The notes below the pieces were generated by a model that ran no database searches, had not been told where the DNA came from, and worked only from the letters and a program-made list of their open reading frames with translations. Positions 49,988 to 57,456 of a DNA stretch of 64,000 bases are shown here, one piece after another. Made by a program: the position numbers and the translations under genes. Every line of letters starts with the position of its first letter. The stretch's first letter is position 1. Source of the DNA: DATGZH01 sp035297265 (lineage in GTDB: Bacteria > Actinomycetota > Acidimicrobiia > Acidimicrobiales > RAAP-2); the NCBI GenBank assembly GCA_035297265.1, contig DATGZH010000042.1, forward strand, positions 124,001-188,000, written 5' to 3'.

Positions 49988-51643
49988 ATGGCCGAACCAC
50001 GCCCCGACGAGGAAGAACCCGAGGAGGAGGCGTTTTCGGAGGGGTCCGACGCGTCCGCCGTCCTCGACCCGGCTCACCTCGGTGACATCCAGGGGGCCTT
50101 CGGGACCATCCGGGCCCACGACGCCACGACCTCCCGGACCTGGCGGCGGCGCCTCCTCACCCTCCTCGCCATCATCGGCCCCGGCCTCATCGTCATGGTC
50201 GGGGACAACGACGCCGGGGGCGTCGCTACCTACTCCCAGGCCGGCCAGAACTACGGGCTGACCCTGCTCTGGACGCTGCCGCTCCTCATCCCCGTGCTGA
50301 TGGTCAACCAGGAGATGGTGGTGCGGCTCGGCTCGGTGACCGGCGTCGGCCACGCCCGGCTCATCCAGGAGCGCTTCGGCCGCTTCTGGGGGGCCTTCTC
50401 CGTCGGCGACCTCTTCATCCTCAACTTCCTGACGATCGTCACCGAGTTCATCGGCGTCAACCTGGCGCTCGGCTATTTCGGGGTGAGCGCCTATGTCTCC
50501 GTGCCCATCGCCGCCGTCGCCCTCATCGCCATGACCGCCACCGGCAGCTTCCGCCGCTGGGAGCGGTTCATGTTCGTGTTCATCTTCGCCAACCTCTTCG
50601 TCATCCCCCTGGCCGTGTTCAGCCACCCCACCCCGTCGGCCTTCTTCCACGGTCTCACGACGCCGGGCGTCCAGGGTGGCGTCTCCTCCAACGCCGTGCT
50701 GCTCATCATCGCCATCGTGGGGACCACGGTGGCTCCCTGGCAGCTGTTCTTCCAGCAGTCCAACGTGGTCGACAAGCGCATCACGCCCCGTTACATCAAC
50801 TACGAGCGGGTCGACACCCTGCTCGGCTCGTTCGTCACGGTCATCGTGGCGTCCCTCCTGATGGCCATCGTGGCCAGCGCCTTCGCCGGGACGCCGCTCG
50901 CTGGCCACTTCACGAACGCTGGCGGGGTGGCCAAGGGCCTGCAGGAGTTCGTCGGGCGGGGGAGCGGCGGCCTGTACGCCATCGTTCTCCTCAACGCCTC
51001 CATCATCGGGGCGGCCTCGGTGACGCTGTCCACGTCGTACGCCTTCGGCGACATCTTCGGCACCTTCCACTCGCTCCACCGCGGCTGGCGGGAGGCCAAG
51101 CTCTTCTACGGCCTGTTCGCCGGCATCGTGGTCCTGGCGGCGGCGATCGTCCTCCTGCCCGGGGCCCCGCTCGGCCTCATCACCGTGGCCGTCCAGGCCC
51201 TGGCCGGGGTGCTCCTCCCGAGCGCCACGGTCTTCCTCCTGCTGCTCTGCAACGACAAGGCGGTCCTCGGGCCGTGGACCAACCGCCTCTGGCTCAACAT
51301 CGTGTCCTTCGTGATCGTGTCGGTGCTGTTCGCGATGTCGTTCGTCCTCATGATCACGACGGTGTTCACCCACATCAACGTGAAGGACCTGGTCGTCGGG
51401 CTGGGGGCCATCCTCCTCCTGGTGTACGTGGCCGGTGGCATCTACCTCCTGGCCACCCGCCACCAGCGGACCCGCCCCGAGCCGATGTCGAGGGCGCGAA
51501 GGGAGAACTGGCGAATGCCGCCTCTCAACCTGCTGCAGCGTCCGACCTGGTCGAGGGCCCGGACGCTCACCATGTTCACGATGTACGTGTACCTGGCCCT
51601 GGCGGCGATCCTCCTCTTGGTGAAGGCCATCCAGATCGGCTGA
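49988..51643 (+). CDS. NRAMP-related transporter (probable Mg2+ type)
   Basis: Membrane protein of 551 aa with an acidic N-terminus and about eleven helices. In helix 1 the NRAMP signature DPGN reads Asp75-Ala-Gly-Gly (VGDNDAGGVATYSQAG). In helix 6 the Ala-x-x-Met site reads GTTVAPWQL (245-253), with Thr and Ala. Loss of the Met ligand with the Asp retained is what I recall for NRAMP-related magnesium transporters (NRMT), not Mn/Fe importers. The upstream MgtE-N/CBS gene supports a Mg2+ role. ATG 49988 has GGAGG at 49977-49981, the site covered by the alternative leader helix. Confidence 0.86.
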   Translation: MAEPRPDEEEPEEEAFSEGSDASAVLDPAHLGDIQGAFGTIRAHDATTSRTWRRRLLTLLAIIGPGLIVMVGDNDAGGVATYSQAGQNYGLTLLWTLPLLIPVLMVNQEMVVRLGSVTGVGHARLIQERFGRFWGAFSVGDLFILNFLTIVTEFIGVNLALGYFGVSAYVSVPIAAVALIAMTATGSFRRWERFMFVFIFANLFVIPLAVFSHPTPSAFFHGLTTPGVQGGVSSNAVLLIIAIVGTTVAPWQLFFQQSNVVDKRITPRYINYERVDTLLGSFVTVIVASLLMAIVASAFAGTPLAGHFTNAGGVAKGLQEFVGRGSGGLYAIVLLNASIIGAASVTLSTSYAFGDIFGTFHSLHRGWREAKLFYGLFAGIVVLAAAIVLLPGAPLGLITVAVQALAGVLLPSATVFLLLLCNDKAVLGPWTNRLWLNIVSFVIVSVLFAMSFVLMITTVFTHINVKDLVVGLGAILLLVYVAGGIYLLATRHQRTRPEPMSRARRENWRMPPLNLLQRPTWSRARTLTMFTMYVYLALAAILLLVKAIQIG

Positions 51644-51674
51644 AGCGACCGGCCGCACCCCTAATCTCACGGGG

Positions 51675-52499
51675 ATGGCCGACGCCCGACCGCTGACGCT
51701 GATGGCGGTGCACGCCCACCCCGACGACGAGGCCATCTTCACCGGCGGGATCCTGGCCCGCTACGCCGACGAGGGTCTTACCACGGTGCTCGTGACCTGC
51801 ACCCGGGGCGAGCTCGGCTACGGCGCCGCCGCGGCCGAGCCCGGGCAGCCCGGCCACGACGAGGCGGCCGTCGCCGCGGTGCGGGCCGACGAGCTCGCGG
51901 CGAGCTGCGCGGTCCTCGGTGTGACCCACGCCGAACAGCTCGGCTACCACGACTCGGGGATGATGGGGTGGTCGGAGAACGACGCCCCCGCGGCCTTTTG
52001 GAACGTGCCGGTGGCGGAGGCCGCGGACCGCCTCGCCGGGCTCATCGAGCGGTACCGCCCGCAGGTCGTCGTGACCTACGACGCCGACGGCTTCTACGGC
52101 CACCCCGACCACATCCAGGCCCACCGGGTGACGGTGGCCGCGGTCGAGGCCACCGGCATCCCGGACAAGCTCTACTTCGCCGTCCTCCCGAAGTCCCGTC
52201 TGGTCGGGCTGCCCGACCTGCTCGGCGCGGCCGGGTTCGAGGTGCCCGAGTTCGTCGAGGACGGCCTTATCCCGGGCACCGACGACGAGCTCGTGGCGGC
52301 CTACGTCGACTGCTCGGCCGTCGTGCGGCGCAAGTACGACTCGCTCGCCGCCCACGCCAGCCAGGTGGACAACGCCTTCTTCCTCAGCCTCGGTCCCGAC
52401 CTCTTCGCTCAGATGTTCTCGACGGAGGCGTTCGTGCGGGGCAGGGACACCAGCGGCTCACCGGTCCCCGAGAGCGACCTGTTCGCCTGGCTCCGCTGA
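51675..52499 (+). CDS. PIG-L/LmbE-type deacetylase (MshB/Mca-like)
   Basis: Zinc-dependent N-acetylglucosamine-type deacetylase of 274 aa. The zinc motif AHPDDE is at residues 14-19, VTYDADGFYGHPDHIQAHR holds the third ligand, and the general Asp is in the first motif. Mca-type proteins hydrolyse mycothiol S-conjugates; MshB makes mycothiol. HYDSGMMGW-like content (LGYHDSGMMGWSEND) and the C-terminal SLGPDLFAQMF favour the Mca/MshB group. Its presence suggests a mycothiol-using cell. The tail overlaps the convergent DoxX gene by 42 bases. Confidence 0.85.
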   Translation: MADARPLTLMAVHAHPDDEAIFTGGILARYADEGLTTVLVTCTRGELGYGAAAAEPGQPGHDEAAVAAVRADELAASCAVLGVTHAEQLGYHDSGMMGWSENDAPAAFWNVPVAEAADRLAGLIERYRPQVVVTYDADGFYGHPDHIQAHRVTVAAVEATGIPDKLYFAVLPKSRLVGLPDLLGAAGFEVPEFVEDGLIPGTDDELVAAYVDCSAVVRRKYDSLAAHASQVDNAFFLSLGPDLFAQMFSTEAFVRGRDTSGSPVPESDLFAWLR

Positions 52500-53048
52500 G
52501 ATCACCTCGGAGGAGTCCTCAGGTGGCGGCGAAACCGCCGCGACCTGGAGACGTCGCTCGATCAAGGCGTCAAGGCTGAACCGGCCCGAACCGAGAATCG
52601 CCACGACAAGGGCGAGGACGCCGAGCGCCAAGTTCAGCTGGTAACCCGGGGCCGGGTTCGACGAACTGATCCCGGTCGCCCACGTGACCGTGATCATGGC
52701 CATCACCATGTCCCCGAAGAGGGCGGCCCCGGCGAGGCGTGAGCAAAGGCCGATGGCCACAGCTATCCCACCGAAGAACTCGATGACCCCGCCCAGCACG
52801 GCGAACAGCCCACCGGGATGGAGGTGTGCCGTCTCAGAGAAGTAGATGGCGGTCCGGTGGATGCCCGGACCATTGAAGGCTCCGAAGAGTTTCCCCCCGC
52901 CGTAATAGATGAAGATCCAAGCGAGCGCGATGCGGGCCGCCAGTAGGGCGCAGTCGGCCGGGAACGCCGCGGTCCGAGTACTCACCACGAGTGCGATCCA
53001 CGAACGGCCCGAACGTCGTGGTGTCTCGAGCGCAGCGGTCACCGTCAC
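52458..53048 (-). CDS. DoxX-family membrane protein
   Basis: Four-helix membrane protein of 196 aa. LLAARIALAWIFIYYGGGKL, LHPGGLFAVLGGVIEFFGG, AIGLCSRLAGAALFGDMVMA and LNLALGVLALVVAILGSGRF are typical of DoxX/DoxD-like proteins, often linked to quinone redox or thiol stress. GTG start 53048 overlaps the stop of the hydroxylase gene (GTGA). Last gene of a three-gene operon. Confidence 0.85.
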   Translation of the reverse strand: MTVTAALETPRRSGRSWIALVVSTRTAAFPADCALLAARIALAWIFIYYGGGKLFGAFNGPGIHRTAIYFSETAHLHPGGLFAVLGGVIEFFGGIAVAIGLCSRLAGAALFGDMVMAMITVTWATGISSSNPAPGYQLNLALGVLALVVAILGSGRFSLDALIERRLQVAAVSPPPEDSSEVISAEPGEQVALGDR

Positions 53049-54133
53049 GTCGTCGCTCCTTGTTCGAGAGGGCTGTGCCCTTCATAGGCCTCTGGGGCCT
53101 CGATGCTCGTCAGGTGGTCGCCGCTCGAAGGTTCGGGCCAAGGGCGGAATGGCGCGACGAGCTGCAGCGCGAAGACCGAGAGGTGACGAGGCCGTGCTGT
53201 CGATTGTTCGACGATCAATGGTCGGCCGGGGAGTCCGGTCCTGATCCTGACCGTCTCTTTCGTCGGGAACACCGCCGTGTGGAAGATCTGATCCCAGATC
53301 GTCAGTGCGAAGCCAAGATTGACATCTTGCGGTCCATCGAACCTGTGGTGGAGGCGATGATAGTTCGGGCTGACCACGATCCGTCCGAGAGGCCCGAACC
53401 CCAACCGGGTGTTGGAGTGGGCAAAGGCCACGACGCCGCCGTAAAGAGCCAGCACCGTCGTCGACAAACCACCATTGGCGAGGAGGACGAGAGCCGGGAG
53501 CAGCGCAAAGAGATACGAAACGTGTATGAGAGGGTGGGTGCGAAAAACGGTGAGCACATTCATGTCTTCTTGAGAATGGTGAAGCTCGTGGAACCGCCAC
53601 ATCATGCGGACATGGTGATTGGCAAGATGCACGAACCAATTGCACCCGTCCATCGCCACGACGAGGACGGCGATGAGGATCCAGCGAGGCACCGTCTCCA
53701 TTCTCGGCAAGACGATCCACGGAGCCATCTTGCGTGCAACCTCAAGAAAAGAAAGCGTCAGCGCTGTGACGAGCGGCAAGATGATTGTCGCGTGCACCAG
53801 AGCGATGAGGAGGTCATGACGGTGACCGCGCGCGAACAGCGGTCGCTCTTGAGCCGGCCAGATGCGCTCCACGACCAGGAAGAGACCGATGATCGCCACG
53901 GACAACGGACCGATCACGACGACACGAATGCTCGTCAGGGACCCCACGAACGTCGCCCCGCCCCAGTGACTCGACCAGCCGATCCCGACGAGGACTGCCG
54001 CCAGGGCGGCGATCCAGCAGGCGGGGAGATAGACCCTCGACGACAACCCGACCCTCGACCGACTGCTCCTTGGAACACGTCGCTCCGCTGGCCGCGCGGG
54101 AGACCGGGTGTGCGCCACCAGCACCGTGGCCAT
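53045..54133 (-). CDS. Sterol desaturase / fatty acid hydroxylase family protein
   Basis: Membrane di-iron enzyme of about 362 aa. Three His clusters: WFVHLANHHVRMMWRFHELH followed by HS, and SPNYHRLHHRFDG, with HDLLIALVH earlier. About five helices. It hydroxylates or desaturates a lipid, carotenoid or hopanoid. ATG 54133 is preferred: GGAGAG lies about ten bases upstream, whereas a start at 54190 would overlap the previous gene. Codon bias is a little weaker than in neighbours. It lies between the secreted-repeat gene and DoxX. Confidence 0.85.
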   Translation of the reverse strand: MATVLVAHTRSPARPAERRVPRSSRSRVGLSSRVYLPACWIAALAAVLVGIGWSSHWGGATFVGSLTSIRVVVIGPLSVAIIGLFLVVERIWPAQERPLFARGHRHDLLIALVHATIILPLVTALTLSFLEVARKMAPWIVLPRMETVPRWILIAVLVVAMDGCNWFVHLANHHVRMMWRFHELHHSQEDMNVLTVFRTHPLIHVSYLFALLPALVLLANGGLSTTVLALYGGVVAFAHSNTRLGFGPLGRIVVSPNYHRLHHRFDGPQDVNLGFALTIWDQIFHTAVFPTKETVRIRTGLPGRPLIVEQSTARPRHLSVFALQLVAPFRPWPEPSSGDHLTSIEAPEAYEGHSPLEQGATT

Positions 54134-54161
54134 GACTACGGCTCTCTCCAAAAGATGGGCA

Positions 54162-54689
54162 CTAGAAGGAGACTCCCCCCGTGCCAGCACTTGTCGAACT
54201 CGTGGTCGAGCTCCCCCCTGTTGGCTTCGCGGTCACGACGACGGACCACTTGCCCCAGGTATCAGTGATATTGCCGTGCACCTGACCCGGACCGGTGTCG
54301 CCGATGAACCAGTAGAGGGGACTACCCGCATAGGTCACCTGTAGGGCGCCGCCACTTCGCTTCACCGTCCCGAGCTTCGCCGCGTTCACACCGGGCCCAG
54401 CTTTGGGCTTCGTCGTGCCCTTCGGCAGCAGGACCTCGGGCCAGGTCTTCAGGCACTGGGCGGTGCAGGCCACCTTGCTCGGCTTGAGCGTGTACACCGT
54501 TTTGCCGGTCACGACGATCGTCCCGAATTTGGCGTTCTTCGTCGTTGAGATGACACTGCTCGTGGCAGCGCCGGCCGCGCCAGTCGTGGCCAAGGACGCC
54601 GAGAGCCCGCCGAGGGCCAGCATCGCGCCGGCCATGCGGACGACCGGGATCTTGCGGTCCGCTCCTCGGCGCTTGTTCTTCTCATCCAT
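54162..54689 (-). CDS. Secreted COG4315-type repeat protein, copy A
   Basis: Exported protein of 175 aa. The signal region (KIPVVRMAGAMLALGGLSAS, 13-32) ends near GAAGAAT. Residues 49-157 form two COG4315/Lipoprotein_15 repeats: TGKTVYTLKPSKVACTAQCL (Cys75 and Cys79) and LQVTYAGSPLYWFIGDTGPG. A Ser/Thr linker leads to the ending GGVSF. Function of the family is unknown; members often lie near ECF sigma pairs. ATG 54689 has GAGGAG upstream. First gene of the operon with hydroxylase and DoxX; paralogue of 55077-55811. Confidence 0.85.
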   Translation of the reverse strand: MDEKNKRRGADRKIPVVRMAGAMLALGGLSASLATTGAAGAATSSVISTTKNAKFGTIVVTGKTVYTLKPSKVACTAQCLKTWPEVLLPKGTTKPKAGPGVNAAKLGTVKRSGGALQVTYAGSPLYWFIGDTGPGQVHGNITDTWGKWSVVVTAKPTGGSSTTSSTSAGTGGVSF

Positions 54690-55550
54690 TTCCGCGTTCT
54701 CCTCGACTTGTCGTCTACTGCCATGGACTACGTGGAAGCTCTGCGAAGAGATCGCTCGTCTTCGTCGATTAGGGCGAATTGTGGTTCGGGCGTCCAGTCG
54801 GCTCAACCCCCAAACCATCGCCAGGACGAGACCATCCTTCGGGGTCGTCCACCAGCGAGCGGTTCGCCCGTCTCGATGCGCTGGTTGGTCCTCCCGGGCT
54901 CCCCGGACTGGGGATGGCGAAGCAGCAGTTGGGTGGGGGACGCCCCGTCCGGAACCCTACCAAACGGCCGTTTGATTCCTGGGATGCCGGCGCCTCGCCG
55001 AAGGATGGACCGAAAACCGATCCCTCCGCACCTCTGATCCGTAGAACCGGTCATCGACGAGACAGGAGATGCCGGCGTGGAGCGTGGGAACAGAAGCCGA
55101 AACTCGACGAGCCACCTCCGCCTACGTCTGGCGGCGCCCGGTCTTGCCGTTGGCGCGCTGGCCTTTTCGGTCCTCGCCGGCGCGGCGGGCGCGGCTTCCA
55201 CTCATGCGAGCAATGTCGTGGCAACGGCGAAGAACGCCAAGTTCGGCACGATCCTCGTGACCGGCAAGACGGTGTACACGCTCAAGCCGAGCAAGGTGGC
55301 CTGTACCGCCCAGTGCCTGAAGATCTGGCCCGAGGTCCTCCTGCCGAAGGGCACGACGAAGGTCAAGGCCGGGCCCGGAGTGAGCTCGGCGAGGCTCGGC
55401 ACGCTGAAGCGCAAGGGCGGTGCCCTGCAGGTGACCTATGCCGGCAAGGCCCTCTACTGGTTCATCGGCGACACTCGTCCTGGTCAGGTGCACGGCAATC
55501 TGACCGACAAGTGGGGCAGATGGTCCGTCGTCGTGACGGCGAAGCCGGCC
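54219..55550. repeat. Inverted paralogous repeat, arms 54219-54545 and 55224-55550
   Basis: The repeat domains of copies A and B are equal in length (109 codons) and largely the same in protein and DNA, in opposite orientation around a 387-base divergent spacer. Shared stretches include GKTVYTLKPSKVACTAQCLK and WPEVLLPKGTTK. The signal peptides and linkers differ, so only the domain is conserved. Such a duplication can invert or convert by recombination between arms. Confidence 0.8.
54690..55076. promoter_or_regulatory. 387-base divergent spacer with a perfect 14-base palindrome
   Basis: No gene seen. The palindrome CAAACGGCCGTTTG (54961-54974) lies about 100 bases before copy B and is a candidate operator. 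GGAAC at about 54949 resembles an ECF -35 element, but no fitting -10 is found at normal spacing, so an ECF promoter is not claimed. The spacer is less GC-rich than the genes. Confidence 0.4.
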
Positions 55551-55811
55551 GCGTCGCCCGCTTCCACCGCTCCGACCCCGCCGACGACCGCGGGGACTTC
55601 TCCGTCCACGTCGCCGACCAACAACGGCTCGCCCCCGGCGACATCGTCGACATCTCCGCCGACCACGCCGCCGCCGACCACGACACCGCCGGCGACATCG
55701 CCGCCACCGACCACGACACCGCCGACGACACCTCCTCCGCCGACGACGACGCCGACCGCTCCACCAACGACGACGACGACCGCTCCGGGCGGAGGTGGCG
55801 TTGGCTTCTGA
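55077..55811 (+). CDS. Secreted COG4315-type repeat protein, copy B, with Thr/Pro-rich tail
   Basis: Exported protein of 244 aa. Signal LRLRLAAPGLAVGALAFSVL, cleaved near AGAAGAA. Residues 50-158 match copy A (same Cys pair, LYWFIGDTRPGQVHGN). Then about 75 residues of Thr/Pro repeats (PPTTTPPATSPPPTTTPP type), probably a wall-spanning stalk, and the ending GGVGF. The last five residues resemble those of copy A (GGVSF). GTG start 55077 with AGGAG upstream. It precedes the sigma-factor gene by about 200 bases. Confidence 0.85.
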   Translation: MERGNRSRNSTSHLRLRLAAPGLAVGALAFSVLAGAAGAASTHASNVVATAKNAKFGTILVTGKTVYTLKPSKVACTAQCLKIWPEVLLPKGTTKVKAGPGVSSARLGTLKRKGGALQVTYAGKALYWFIGDTRPGQVHGNLTDKWGRWSVVVTAKPAASPASTAPTPPTTAGTSPSTSPTNNGSPPATSSTSPPTTPPPTTTPPATSPPPTTTPPTTPPPPTTTPTAPPTTTTTAPGGGGVGF

Positions 55812-56019
55812 CGGCGGCCGAACCGGCATCGCCCGAGATCGCACCGATGTTGCTGGCCCGAGATCCCATCGGATCGCCGGCCGAGCACCAGCCTGGGCCC
55901 TGGTCGGCTGGGAGGCGGATGGATCGTCCGGATCGACGACGAGCCTCCCTGAGAGGGATTGGCCGAGAAGGTCGGCGGCGAGCAATCCCGCAGCGCCGAG
56001 TGTCCGTAGTGCACGGGTA

Positions 56020-56598
56020 ATGGGAGAATCAGGCGTGGCGGGATCTGGCCCGGCCGACGAGGCGCTCCTGGCCGGGATGGCCCAGGGGGACGACCAGGCG
56101 AGCGTGGCCTTCGTCCGCCGGTACCAAAAGCGCGTCTACGGCCTGGCTCTCGCCATGCTGGGGGACCCCGGCCGGGCCGAGGACGTGGCCCAGGAGGCCC
56201 TCGTCCGTGTCTGGCGCCACGCCCCCGTCTACGACGCCCGGCGGGGGTCCGTCGCCACCTGGGTGCTCACGATCACGAGGAACCTGGCCATCGACTCCCT
56301 GCGCATGCGCCGGGCGGTGCCGACCGACCCCGACGACTTCGCAGCGATCGGTCTCGTGAGCGGCGAGCGGGCGCCCGAGGAGGCCGGCCTGGCGGCAGAC
56401 GCCGCACCGAGCGTCCGGCGGGCCCTGGCCGAGCTCCCGGCCGAGCAGCGGCGTGCGCTCGTGCTCGCCGCGGTCTACGGCCACACGGCCGCCGAGATCA
56501 GCGTGCAGGAGTCGATACCGCTCGGCACCGCCAAGACGAGGATCCGGGCCGGCCTGACCAAGCTCCGCACGGCACTGGGGGAGAGGGAAAGCGCATGA
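56020..56598 (+). CDS. ECF RNA polymerase sigma factor
   Basis: Sigma-70 group IV protein of 192 aa. Region 2: FVRRYQKRVYGLALAMLGDP, AEDVAQEALVRVWRHAPVYD and WVLTITRNLAIDSLRMRR. Region 4: LPAEQRRALVLAAVYGHTAA, EISVQESIPLGTAKTRIRAG. A SigK-like layout. ATG 56020; a GTG 15 bases later is possible. The anti-sigma gene overlaps by four bases. Targets may include the adjacent secreted-repeat genes (inference from context). Confidence 0.9.
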   Translation: MGESGVAGSGPADEALLAGMAQGDDQASVAFVRRYQKRVYGLALAMLGDPGRAEDVAQEALVRVWRHAPVYDARRGSVATWVLTITRNLAIDSLRMRRAVPTDPDDFAAIGLVSGERAPEEAGLAADAAPSVRRALAELPAEQRRALVLAAVYGHTAAEISVQESIPLGTAKTRIRAGLTKLRTALGERESA

Positions 56599-57263
56599 GC
56601 GACGGCACCGATCTGACGTGGTGCGAAGACCACCAGGACCAACTGGCCGAGCTGGCGCTCGGTACGCTGACCGGCCGCGAGCGTGGCGCGGTCCTTGCCC
56701 ACATCGAGAGCTGCCCACGTTGTGCGCACGAGGTCGAGGAGATGTCGCTCGCCGCCGACGAGCTCCTCCACGTGGCGCCGGCGGTCGAACCCCCCGTCGG
56801 CTTCGAGACCCGGCTCTTCGAGCGGCTGGGCACGAGGGCACCTCGTCGGGTCCGCTGGTCGCTCCAGCGCCGCCGGGTCCTCGTCGGCGTGGCCGCGCTC
56901 GCCGGCGCCATCGGGCTCGGGTTCGCCACCGCCTGGTCGGTGCTCCCGTCGGGCCCCGGGACGTCGGCGCACGTCGTGGCCGGCGCCCCCCTCACCTCGC
57001 ACCACCAGGACCTCGGCAAGGTGGTCCTCGTGGCGTCGCCGGACTTTGTGCTCATGACCCTCCGCGACGCCCACTGGTCGGGCCGGGTGACCTGCGAGGT
57101 CACCACGTCGTCCGGCGGCATAGCGAAGGTCGGCACGTTCTGGCTGTCGTCGGGCTACGGCCGCTGGTCCGCGGCGCTGCCGGTGCCGGCGACGAGCGTC
57201 ACGGGGGCCCGGGTGGTGGGGGCGAACGGGGTCGTGGTGGCGAGCGCCGTCCTCAAGGCCTGA
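56595..57263 (+). CDS. Anti-sigma factor (RskA-like, zinc-finger type)
   Basis: Membrane anti-sigma factor of 222 aa. The N-terminal ASD has HIESCPRCAHEV (HxxxCxxC zinc motif, about 37-48). One transmembrane helix follows (VLVGVAALAGAIGLGFATAW, about 94-113), then an extracytoplasmic RskA-type domain (VVLVASPDFVLMTLRDAHWS). It holds the sigma factor until regulated proteolysis releases it. ATG overlaps the sigma stop (ATGA). Confidence 0.88.
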   Translation: MSDGTDLTWCEDHQDQLAELALGTLTGRERGAVLAHIESCPRCAHEVEEMSLAADELLHVAPAVEPPVGFETRLFERLGTRAPRRVRWSLQRRRVLVGVAALAGAIGLGFATAWSVLPSGPGTSAHVVAGAPLTSHHQDLGKVVLVASPDFVLMTLRDAHWSGRVTCEVTTSSGGIAKVGTFWLSSGYGRWSAALPVPATSVTGARVVGANGVVVASAVLKA

Positions 57264-57318
57264 GCGGGCCGCTCACGGTCGCCTCGGCGCCGGCGGCCCC
57301 ACCCCGGTGCCAGGTAGC

Positions 57319-57365
57319 GGTCGCCTCGCCGCCGGGAAGCCCCACCCCCGGCTGGCGAGGCGACC
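57319..57365. terminator. Strong 18-bp hairpin between convergent genes
   Basis: GGTCGCCTCGCC (57319-57330) pairs perfectly with GGCGAGGCGACC (57354-57365); inside, GCCGGG (57331-57336) pairs with CCCGGC (57347-57352), one bulged T and a 10-base loop. It lies between the anti-sigma gene and the convergent ahcY gene. No T-tract, but the stem is very stable, so it probably ends transcription from both sides. Confidence 0.65.
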
Positions 57366-57456
57366 GGCGCGTTCGGGTCAGCGGCCCTCGTGGCGGCGCG
57401 TCGTCTTGCCCGCTGCGGCCGCCGATGACGGCGTCGGCGCCGGCCGTTCCTGGCGG

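Noticed and set aside
55560..55790. Low-complexity ACC/CCG-rich DNA as a non-coding microsatellite
   Set aside because: It is the in-frame Thr/Pro stalk of the secreted protein 55077-55811 and keeps the frame to a conserved end.
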